From assembly GCA_020746105.1 (NCBI GenBank), contig CM036617.1:140891845-140955844 (forward strand): DNA of 64,000 nt, read 5' to 3'. Of the stretch, positions 27,101-39,100 are shown piece by piece; the stretch's first letter is position 1; every line of letters begins with the position of its first letter. The position numbers were made by a program, and so were the translations under genes. The stretch comes from Trogon surrucura. Lineage: Eukaryota > Chordata > Aves > Trogoniformes > Trogonidae. Under the pieces are notes generated by a model, which was not told where the DNA came from, searched no databases, and was given only the letters and a program-made list of their open reading frames with translations.

Positions 27101-30100
27101 CTTTTTCCGTGGTACATCTGGAATCATGACATTTTCCTGCATCTTCTTTGTTGAGGTCATCATGGCTGAAGAAGGGCAATATTGGCCACTTGCACAAATA
27201 TTAAGACTTGAGTGTGTGGTTAATTGAGATTTTGTAGATATTTATTATCGTACTGTAAATGTAGTTGTGGCCTTTAATCTTTCTTACAGTAAGGATGGCA
27301 ACTTTTAAAAGCTCTTAAACTTTTTTCCCCCCCTAGTCTATAGTATATCTTGACAGCACAATCCCTAAAAAATAAAGTATAATTGATACGTGAAAAAGGT
27401 CAAGCAAATTTCAGGTAAAGATTTGATTATAATCAAGGTATCTCTTTGAGACGCACCTTTCTCAGAGTAGAGTAGGCAAGGAGTTCACCAAGACAGGTAA
27501 AATACTATTCCTAGGATTTACTGCCTTGTTAGTTGTTTCTAGCAGGGAATTATTTCCGTAAAATGTCTGCTGGAAAAGTAGCATGCCCATGCTTGCTGTC
27601 CTTCTGAAAAATTCTGAGTCAGCAAGATGGGAACCAGATGGATGGGAAAAGCGGAAGCATAATGGCGAGCTGAAAATAATTAAAAAAGTACAGATGTTCA
27701 AGGAGAGGGAACAGAGATATAAGAACTAAAGCAAAAGGAAAATATGATTCAAAATGCATTATGGAGAGGACATACATGTTTTGGACTTCAAAAAAAATAT
27801 AGGGGGAAAAAAAGTTACTGTTCCCTAAGCCCAAGTGACCTCGGTTTAGTCTTGCTTGCTTTTTTCTCCCAAGAGGACATATGCCCAGAGCTCTGTAGGA
27901 AATCTGGTTGCCAGCTGGCACAGCACCTTTCAAAGAGACCAAATTTTGTATTTTCAGAACCTGGCAGTATCAGCCACCTCCATCTGTAATAGTCTAATGT
28001 TTATAATGTCTGTTAAACTGCATTTTAACATTTAATTTTCTTTGCCACCCTGTTAATAAGGGCCAGGCTATTGAGAGCTATCAATAAGGCCCCAAAAAAG
28101 TGTTTTAATTTTGTGAGGTCTGTGGGTTTGTGTTTTTGTTTTTCATCAATTTACATGTTTTGGCAGGCTCTAGGATATTAACTTGTATGGTAAAATATCA
28201 TCTTCCCATATTTAAGTCTGTATTGAGAGGAGGCTGGAATAAATCCTTTATAGTAATAGTAGGAATCTGCTGTATTAAATTCAGTGTTAGAATTGGAGGC
28301 CATCTTACTTGGACTGCTGGCTTTAGTTTTTCTGGGATAGAAATCAGAAAGTATTGAGCATGTCATCGTATAACATAATGGTTCGTCTAGCTAATAGAAT
28401 TTAATGTGGGTAGAGAGGGAGCAGATTCAGTTCTCTTGCTCTGGCTCGACCTGCTGCGATAAAACTTCCAAGCCGGCTCTGGCCAGCTTAGGGAGTGTGC
28501 CTGGGGAGCTCTCTTAGTAGCAGGCAGAGCTGCTTTTGCAGAGTTCAGGTGATGACAGGCGGCTGCTTGTGTTAATTTAATACGAGGAAGAAAGCCCCCT
28601 CAGATCTGGAAGAGGCAAAACGGCCACTTCCATGTGGCAGCCACTGGTGCAGCATGGGGCTGCTTCAGTTCGTACCAAGGGTAGCTCCAAACTTTTGTTG
28701 ATATCAGTCTGAAACCCTGATGGGATCAATCAGTTACTGTAGTCATTAGTAACCAATGCTTGATATCCATATGGGTCAAACTGAGGAAAAACTGTTTTGT
28801 TTTGGGTATAATTCTAGAATAGTTTGTAAAATTATTTGCATTAGAGAACAATATGCAAATGTTCATGTACAGTGCACCCAAAGCTTAATTGGGATGGATT
28901 CTGTAGTGTATCACTGTGATGTTGAAGCTCATAATTTATATTAAATTTATTAGTGTTTCTTTGAATTCCTCTTAATATATTTTCTGTTTTTCTTTTCAGC
29001 TCTTCGTTGTAGTCTCCAGTTTCTTGGAAACATTGCAGCAGGAAATGGAGATTCCCAGAATAGCATTTGGAAGTGTGCTTTCCCAGATCTTTTCTTGTAA
29101 GCATGGATGCGGGTTTTTTCTCCTAATGTAATTTCTGTGGTTATATTCAAATCTTTTGTACAGGATAGTTGTGCCTCTACTAGCACCATGAAACTTTGAA
29201 AAATAACTTTGGTGAGAATAGGATGGTTGAGACCATATCCTGTAGATGTTTTTTCTGTTAGTCAACCGCAGGGGTCAGGACCTTTAAAAACCTGCTTGTT
29301 CTAAACTAACGGTAAATTGATTTTATTTAACAGAAACTGGAAGAAAACTCTATTTCAAATTATGAGCTTCAAGCATAAGCTTTATTTTGGAGGTGTTTTC
29401 CCGTAGTTATACTCATTTGCAAGAACACAGCTTTTTCTTTATTCACTTTGCTGCTGTGCAGACCTGTCAGAATTTGTGAATCATAGGGAATCTACAAAAG
29501 TGACTTAATCTTTGTGTTTTCCAAGCCTTTTGTCCTCCTCCTAACCTCACCAGCATATCTTACAGGAGGTTTAATGACCTATGTGTAGTGAAACATTACA
29601 TAAATAATTTTGTCCAGACACATGACAATATTGTTGATGCGTTTGGCCAGATTTTTTGTGAGCTAGTAACAAAGGCACATTCATTCAATTTGATAATAAT
29701 TCTGAGTATGTTTTCTGAACACACTTAATTGGGTATAGAAAGACTGTTTGATAGTGGAAGGAGATGTTATGGTTTCACCCAATTTCCAGATCTCCAGTTA
29801 GCTCCAATTTAGCATTAATTTTGTTAAAACTGGTAACTGTATGGCTGTTAAGTTTAACCTTCAGCTAGGAGTTGGATGTTTTTCTTTGCAGATGATTTCT
29901 ACCCCTCTTGGGCAGTGACAAACTTGTGATTCTCTAAAAGACAGCAGAGAAGAACTCAGTGAGCTGAATGCCACTAATCGATTTTTCCAGGGTCTGTTTT
30001 AAATTACTCTCCTAACTCCTTATTTTCTCTTGAAGGACTTGCCTGACATACAGTGATGAGAAAGTTGTTGCCTATTGTTGCATGGTCCTGTTCACCTGCC

Positions 30101-33100
30101 TCAATTCAGAGAGAGTGAGAGAACTACTGGATCCTGGGAACTTGACTGTAGCTCTTCATGTCCTGAAAGTCTACAAAGAGCGGTTGGAGTCTGAGTGGTC
30201 GTATGTACCTTTAGATTATGTTTCTCCACCTCTTAAGTAGCTGTTTTCCTAGTGAGGATCGTTGTATTAAAATGTGTAAAATTGTGACACTGCTAAGTAG
30301 TGAATGAAGACCTATTTAGAAGTCAGTAATTTGGTATAGAGATAATTTTCACAATACTTACATGACTGCTTTGATTGCTGCTGAAGTGAGACTGTTTTAG
30401 TTGAGAATATAGACAGGAATTTTAAAATAATGGTGTTTTTAAATGAAAACTAATGCAAACTAGTTTACACTGTGGAGATTTTTGAAATAAAATTAACACA
30501 AAATGTAATCTCACAGACTTTGGTTATTGGGTCACGCTAAGACTTGTAGGAGTAATGCTTGTGAGCACTACATAAAACATGCTGGGTTTTTTTCTGAGGG
30601 TTTTTTTGGTTGATTTTTTTTTTTTTAACAGATCTGTTCTCTAGCACAACATACAATCATTTTTGTACCAAAACAGAGAAGATGCTTTGTTTATGAATCT
30701 TGCACATTTCATTTTCATAGCCTAACAGCACCTAATCAGTGGTTTTATTCCACTGAGCTTTTATATGTTTTTTTGCTAATGGCCACGCTTGTGAACATTG
30801 TTGTCAGGTATGCATCTGAGAAACGTGCTGCCCTGCATGAGTGAGGATACATATTCAGTTAATTGTTAAAAGATGCATTTCAAGGGGGGGAAAAAAAAGA
30901 GCTAGTTTGTATGGTTTTTGTAGCATTCTTTTAAAGTTCATGTTTAAATGGAAAAAAAGATTGGGAAGAAATGTTGGAGGTTTTACTAGTTGTTTGGAAA
31001 GTCTCTAGACATAGGATGGTTGAGTGAAATGTCATTTAATAGTTGTTTTTGTATTGAAAAAGCGACTTTGAAATTTGTTTGTGGCTAGGCTTTTCTAATA
31101 ACCAGGTCAATCTACTTAGGGCATAAGTAGTTTTCAGAAAGCAAACTTAAAATTTTAGGGTCAGGTGACCAGACTTCTGTTTCAAAAGTGACAAACTGAG
31201 TTTTTAGTTTCTGCATGTGTCAATATAAACACATGTGAAAGATAATTATCTTGATTATCCTTCATTCTCCTTATGTATTGAAGATACGCTGAAATGTATT
31301 TTGACTGACAAGGGGAAGGCAGGCATATCTGGAAGAGGTTGTCAGGGTGTTAAATTTATGTTTTGGAGGTTATTGTGAATTTTTTTTCATTGCAAATTGT
31401 CAAGAGTTTTTTTCTAGTTGTCTTGACAATGGTAATGCAGCATGTATTTAATAGGCAATAAGTTGTTTTTAGCTTAACTTTAATCACAGAGGATATTCAC
31501 TTAACCTATGAATAATTGTCTATGTTTTCACAACATACCTGCAGCTTGTATCTTGGATTCTTCTGTGCATTTTTCTAGTAGTTTTTAATTTGTAAACCAC
31601 CATACTCTAAGTGTGCTTGCAAGAATTACACCTCATGTCACAGCTGAACCTCCCAGTACAAGTATTTTTTTTTTTCTAGAATATTATAATTGGTTTGTTT
31701 TGAGGGTAGTATTGAGTTGAGTCTGAAAGCCTGGGTTTTTTTATTAGCATTAATCCATATGCTGTGTAATAAACGCAGATGGATAGAATTGTGTAATATA
31801 ATGTTGAGATCTTGTGTTGCTTACTTGTTTTCCTTTTTCCTGCTGTAGAGCAGTAGGAAGGAAGCTAGCTAGCTCTAGTGCTGATTTTCTTCTGTCCTGC
31901 CTACTTGAGCTAGCTACTTCCTGCCTACTCTGCTAGCTCTTCAAATTTAGAGGGAAGCTCTATTCATGCTGGCCATGTTGCATCTATTTTCTGTAGAAAC
32001 TTTGGTGAACTTTTCACTGCTCTCCATTTACCAGCGTAAAGTGCTGCTCTGCTCTTGTGATCAGACAGAGCAGGCAGAGTCCACAAATGACTTCCCTACC
32101 ATGTACTTCACTGTGAACAGAAAAGCTGAATAGTAAATGGGATTTTTTATTTTGATAGAAGTAATGTTATTTACTTTGGCTGATGCAAGCTGAAGATTCA
32201 TGTTTTGAATATAAGAACTTTTTTTTTACAACAATAAGTTTAAAGCTAAATTTTGTCCTTGGCTCAGTGTAGTGGCTCATGTAGTAAGGTGGTTTCTTTA
32301 GAACACCTTTTGAAATCATGTAAGTTTGTTGTGCCTTATGCTGATAGTAGAAGGCTCTAATGAGTTAATAGCTATTTCTAAAACATTTTTGGATATTCAA
32401 TAAATTGCAGTTGCAAACAATTAGGTGTGTTAAAGGCACAGCCATTGCTGCTTTGAGAAGGTGCTTAGAATGAGTTTAGACTCTGGCATATTACTGCCCT
32501 TAGTTTACTGTCTGTTTTTATCATTCGTTGCATGTAATCTTCCTGTTTTGAACTAATTCTTGGGCCATTACTAAAGCACTTCCTTTTTTTTTTTTTTCCT
32601 CACCAAAGAACTATATTACTGTCTGATACAGAAGAATAGCATGAGCTATAGCTGGATAAGAATGGGTAAAAAGATTTCCGTCTCTTTTCTTCTAAATTTA
32701 AAGCTAAGTTTTGGATGCCTTGCTGGTTGGACAGTAGAAAAAATATTTTTTCAGCAATTCATTGAAAATTTGGAAATACCACTAGGATTGTTTAAATGAA
32801 TTTACATAGACATGGTATTTCCAGCAAGGATAGTACTCTCTTGTAAAGATTTGGGTCCCGTGTGGCAAAGCCAGCCAAGTTGCATAGCCACCATTTTTAA
32901 GTGGCTGCTGCGGTATTATGTGGCTGAGCTGATATAAGAACTATTCTTCCAGGAGTTTATGTTCACTGCTGAACTCACAAATAACTGAAATGAAGATGGT
33001 TTTGCTTTTAAAATTAAAAATATTACTTAATTGTTGCCTACATTCTTGTCTCTCAGTTGGCCATCCAGTTTCATATTACGCTGTATATAGAATGAATGCC

Positions 33101-36100
33101 ACGTGGGTTTATTCCTTTTGGCAGGGGGTTTCTTGTCAAATGCTGCTTTTGGGTATTGAAAAGTTTTTGGTTATAGGCAAAACTTTTATTCACAATTTTA
33201 TTCCCATTTCTTCTGTTGTGCACTGAAATTTGCCTTAAATATTCCTCTAAGTTAGTATCCAAATGAACACTAAAAATAGATGCTTATGATACCCCAAGTT
33301 ATTTTTGTAGTTGCTGCCATGAACTGTTAGGACAGAGAGAGGACATCCAGGACAAATATTTGGATTTAAGGCCATTGGCTGAACTGTAGTCTCTCCCATG
33401 GGGTCTTTACTACTCCATTTGGCTATCACGTGTTGGATTTTCTACTCTTCACCCATCACAGGAGGGCAAGCACATCTTTAAAATATTTTTTTTTGGTGAA
33501 TTGGCAATTCCTCCTCTGTTCATGATCCCACAGTTATGTTCAGAGTACAGTTTTCCATCTCCGAGCTGAAAGAGACCTTAGGGAAAGTTGAGGAGGAACC
33601 TCTTTCCAAGTGTGATACCTTTGGCATCTCTCTCCAGTCTTGCAGCAGTTCTGTAGGGCGATTTTGTCAGAGGAAAGCCAAGATTATTCTAAGCAGTTCC
33701 TTAGAGACCCATTTTTAGAAGCTGCTGTTGGTAGTGAACATTTTGTAGTTGTTCTTCTGCTCGCCATAAACTCTCCCTCCCAGTGAAAGACGGCAGAGAA
33801 AGTGTCTTTAAAGGCAGAACGTAGCCTTTTGGATTACCTGCCATAACTGCCTACATCTCAAATCATGAGACATTCAGTAGAAGACAAGGATCTCCTGTTG
33901 GTCGGGGAAGAGGGAGTGTCTGAAATGTTGGTTATGGGATGGGTTATGGGATGTAAGACCTCATTTTAGTGACTTCTGAATCGAATCAGTAATGGAAAGC
34001 CAAGCCATCCGATTTCTAAATGGTTTTTGAAACAGCAGAGAACTATTTTGGCAAATGAGCATAGTGAGGTTTTGAGACTATAAGCACTGATGCATTTTTA
34101 AAATGTCTTTGTAGATGGACGGCATAACAGTTACCTGAGAACTTAGAAGAAAGGTGCCCATCACAGCACTGTTACCTCCCTAAGTGTGTGTTCAGGAGTG
34201 ATACATGCTTTGTTAAGTATTTTCTGTGACATGCTATGAGCTAAGAAATAGTTAATAAATTTAATAAGGAAGTCAGTTCAATAAGGAATTCCTTGATCAA
34301 AATTTGTATTCCATCCTTGTATTATCATACCTGTTTATCCAGACCAGATAGTCTGAAGGCTTCATGTCATTAAACTTGTGGTTACTTGGAAGCATCAGAA
34401 ATGCTCATATCTCTAAAATCTGTGAAGTTGCAGAATGTAATTCACACATTTAATAAATATTCTCTTGATTTAAAACTGATGCCTACTCCCTCTTTCTCTT
34501 TAAGGAGCTTGATCCTCTTAACAGCTCCAAGATTTTTTAATGTTGATACCTTTGCTATCTTTAACAGTAGATGCTGAATGATGTTTAAAAATAGTATTAA
34601 TTAACATATATTAGACAATGTATTTTTAAACTGCCTCTAAACTTCTAGTCAATGTGGCACCTGAACTTGTTTCAGGCTAGCAATCCTGTAATCTCAAATA
34701 CTAGGAGCTATTCTGAGGTTGCTGCTACTGGTCTAACTCCCAAGAGCGATGATCTGAGGAGGAAGATTGTGTATCTCCAACTTCAAAACATTGCCTGACT
34801 GGCTGTATACTCCTTTGTTTTGTAGCTTTTGGCTAAAATCGTAGAGCAAGAAGAAACTGGAAGTTTTCAGGACTGAAAGCTGTTGAAACTTAGAACTGTC
34901 TTACCCTGACTGTAGTTAAGTTTGCAGAGAGTGCCCAGAGCTTGCTGCTCTCGGAAAGTTTCAAGGAGTGTGACGTTACAGAATGTACTTCAAAGCGTAT
35001 GTCTTTGCAAAGACTCTGGTTCTGCAGAAACAAGTTCCCTTTCTTTGCTTTGATTTATGGCATACACTAATTAAATGATCCTATCTCCTTGCTGGCTTGT
35101 TGCTGTGCAGTTGTCTTCTACAAAACGTGTTGTTCTTTGCAACATGTAGCTACTATCTAGGCTGTCAGCTTAAGAAGGAATACCCTCTAACTTTGAAAAA
35201 CTTCCATGCCGTGACAATCCCTGCTCTATCTTTAGTCTTGAGACCTTGTCCTTTAATGTAGGGTCCCCCTTTCAGGGGTTGGTTATGATCTGTTGCTTCC
35301 AGCTTGCTCTGTTCATGGTCACAGTTGTGGGATTAGCATTCCCTCTACATCTTCCTTGCACATGGAAAGTTTTTAAACCTCTCAGCTTCAGTTCTGTTGC
35401 TCCCAATCTCTTGTGATCTTTTTTTTTTTTTTTTCTCTTAGCGTTTCTTAGTTCCTTTCTGTCTCTTCCCTCAGCAGATCTGTCTTCTTAAACTGTACTT
35501 GGTCTTCTTGTGTTTATGATCTTTTGATTCTTCCTCCTCTACCCCTTTGTTCCATCTTCTGTTTCCATTCAAGGAGATGAGCATGGTTTTCAAGCCCTTG
35601 TAAGACAATAATTTGTCTTCTGTGTATCTTCCATCTTGCCAATATACATCTATAGTGGTATGCTGATCTAATTCTTCTAAAGTGTTGACATATTAGGCTG
35701 AACATGTCTTTAAACATGTAAGCAAATACACTTACTTAATAAGTTAATTCTCTTTTTCCAGTGCTGCTTTCTTTCAACAGTTGGCTACCAAAGGATGCAA
35801 TCAGGGAACTGAATGTATCATTCCTTTAGGAAAACAAACCTGAAATAACACCGTTCAGTAACTGGGAAGTATTTCCTGCTCACTCTATTTCTATGTGATT
35901 GCTACCAAGGTCTGAAGAGTCCTCTAACAAACACCTTGTGCTTTCATCTTCCTTTGGAATTGCAAAGCACTATCCCACGTCATATGCGCAGTATGCTGAA
36001 AAGGCTAAGGCTTGCCAAGCACTGCCATTTTTTATTTTTTTATTTCTTCAGTAAAAGCCTGTTCTTAAGATATGTGGAGAGCTATGCCTTAGGCTCTGGA

Positions 36101-39100
36101 AGACTGTGGAGCCTTTAAAAAGTCATTCCACTGTGTTTCCCAAAACATCCAGATCTACTCGCTTTCAGGTTTTTATTAATCAACGGCAGAAAAGTGTGTC
36201 ACATAGTTTAGAAACTACTGTATTGAGGAGAGAAACCAGCATAGAATGCCACATGAGATCTATTTTAGAATATTGAACCTGCAAACATATGTGTTTTGTA
36301 AAATAATTAGGAAAAAGTAGTACAAAATTACATTATAATTTATCCTAACCGAGACCAATGTATATTCTAAAAGCTGTTTATTTTAGAAGTACTTTGGTGG
36401 TTCCATTAGAGATGAGAGTATAGCTTGTGTCATCAGTTTTTCCAAGCATATGCATGGGAGAGTGTAGCAACTATGGAAGGAAAAAACAGGTTGTATTTTT
36501 GATTCCTGAAGAGCAAGGAACAAAAATCCTCCATTTTAAAATAAGAGGCATAAAATGCCTTTTGGCTTCCAGGAAAACGATATTAAGAGTGTGGTCAGCT
36601 GTTTGGCATTGGAAGTAAGATTTTCTGAACATCTACTTTCTCTTTTTGAAACCACAGCTCAATGATGACTGTAAAGATTAGGATGTGAGGCTCCCCCTCC
36701 CCAATTTTGCCTTTGGTTATTTTGTCCTGGCTTATGGAAAGAAGTGTGGACAGAAACTACTGCTCCTGTGGCAAAGAGTCTCAGCCACGGGCACAGATTT
36801 AAAGGCAAAGATGGAACTCCTCAGTAGAATGCTTGTTGCTTACTTGGTGTGCGTGTGGTGAAGTAACCAGAAAATGTTACTCTTTTTTTAACTGTTTTTT
36901 TTGACTCTTTTCTTGACTTTTTTTTTTTACTTTTTTTACTTTATTTTTTTCCCCATTTTGGGCTGACAACTCTGTCTCTCAAGTTTAGGGTGTCCCCAGC
37001 TCCCTTCTCTTCTACTCTCCAGAAAGTAATTCTTATTTTTAGTTCCAGGAATGTTGGACTTGTGTTGCAGGTTCCAAGTTCAACTGTGGTTTTAAATAGT
37101 ACTGATGATTGGAAACATTTCCTTAATTGTAGAGATCTGAGTAGCTTCTACTTTCTATTTGCAGTAGCAATGTATTGGCACAGATTTCCTCAAGCTTTCA
37201 AAGCCCAACCTCACACATTTATTTATCTTGTCACCCTTTTCTTCTTGTATATTTTGTGGAGAGGGGTGAACAGGAAGTGATTATATTGCTAATCTTCTTC
37301 CGCTTTTTTCTTGGTAGCTCTTTAGAAGAAAAATGTTTCCATCTTTGCGTGTAAGTAAAAAAACATCTCTTTTTAGTGCCTTTCAGATGTAGCTGTTGAA
37401 TTGAATGGGAGTGTCTTCTGAATCACAGAATTATTACAGATAATCTGAACTTAGTCTTCTAGAGCTCAAAGTTGACTTTGTGGGCAGTATCACGACCTGT
37501 AAAGAGGATGCATTCATTATGAGTTAAGCCTTTTGGGAGGATGTTCACTGCTGTGTTTGATTCAGCTCAGGAGAGGAGCATCATGATTGATACCTGAGGC
37601 TGAGCCTTAAATATGGGAATGTGTTCCCTTATTCTTCTTTTGAGGGAGAAGTGCTGGTGTTCGAGTGGGATGAATTACTGAGCTTCGAGAGGTCCTTGCG
37701 ACAGCATGTGTGTTCCACTCATTGCTAAATAACTTTATGCCTGTAGTTGCTTTTTAAATAGTTTTTATAGGGTGCTTATATTATTGTGCAAGGATAAAAA
37801 AATACTTCTGCTTCTAGAATATATCCTAGTCCTAAACAATTCCTCATGAGGCATATTGCTTTTTTAGCATCTAAAAACGCTGGTGATATGGCTTTGAAAG
37901 CTAGCTGTCTAAATTTTCTTTTTTTTTTTCTTCAAAATTTGAGTGATTCGTTACATTTGTTTTTTAAACTACAGCTATTTTCTTCTTACTAAATAGTTTG
38001 GATAGAGTGGCATTATTGTAGGATGATGAAAAATGCTTTTGGTTTTGAGATTAGAAGAGAAGTTTGCTGATCAAATAAAGAATTGCCGTGTCTTTTTCTT
38101 CTTTCTTCTGAAACACTTGTGGGGGTTTTCTTCCTCATTTTCTGAGACCGAGGACACTGTTCTCTAAACTTGCTAATGGGATCAAATCAACTTAATGTGG
38201 AGCATGACATTTGATGATAAAGTTGATTGCTTACACCCGGCCTTGATTGGAGCAAGCTTAGTGGTCATTTGGAATATACTGAGCACAAATGTATCTTATA
38301 CCATTTCATCTTGGCTGCTTCTCAAGCGCAATTTGGTACAATGCAGCCCTTGTGCTATTGTAATTCTTTGAACTGAACATCTCCTCGTGGATTTATCTAC
38401 TATGTAAGCACTTGATTTTTTTGGGATTTTAGCCAAACAATTTTTCAAAAGTCAAGAAAATTGGCATATTTAACACTGTTCATTTGTTACTGTGTTACGC
38501 TTGCATAACAACTTTAATTTTCACCATTTCCTTCACTAAATTATAGTGGTCCTCAGTTTATCCCAGGGGTTCTGGTGTTGGCCCCCAAAGAGAATTTAAA
38601 TCTCTTACCAAAGCCGTTTGTGTGCATACAAAATGCCATATTTAGTCAGTAACCCAAAACTGAATGTCTTTTTTTATTTCAAAGTTGTGGACGGTCTTAC
38701 TTTTCCTCCTCTTCTCCACTACCCCAAATGAAAACCAGGAGAGCTGAGGGCTAAAGATGTTAGATTTAATTTGCTGCTTCCTTACTTAACTACCACTGAA
38801 ACTTCTGGGCATGTTAGCAAGAGTTGCAAGTGGTTTATTCCACTGCTGGTTCTTCTGATGCATCTTGGTGCTGCTCTTGCAAAATGTGCTAGTGCTGTAG
38901 TCTTTATGGTACAGTAGTGCAGGAAGTAGATAAGGTAAAAAGAGAAACTCAAATACGGAAGCAGAAATAGCAGGTCGTATGTCATGTCATGAAGTTAAAA
39001 GGGTAAGAAGCATCTACAGAAGTCTGTGTCCCTTTAGAAGCATAAACTTTATTCTGAAATATTTTAAAATGAAAGCAGCAGAGGGCTAGTCCAGAGAACG

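Larger units (their letters stand above)
2973..28999 (+). other. ATXN10: ATXN10 intron 3 (26 kb, CR1-rich)
   Basis: This 26,027-bp intron begins gtaaga and ends tttcttttcag. It holds five CR1 LINE copies, all antisense to the gene, and one LTR insertion (listed separately). Between them, the stretches 3000-4550, 5000-9300, 12800-14360, 14570-23630 and 27010-28999 contain no recognisable gene. In them I see T- or A-rich tracts (7908-7940, 9238-9273, 21559-21590), a CTTC run (18067-18087) and a 45-bp tandem duplication (21901-21990). Short open frames in these stretches lack family motifs. Confidence 0.9.

Noticed and set aside
27619..27942. 107-codon open frame, - strand
   Set aside because: Phe/Leu/Ser-rich translation of A+T-rich intron; no similarity recognised.
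37424..37445. GAATCACAGAATTATTAC, like a CR1 3' repeat
   Set aside because: No CR1 body follows on either side.
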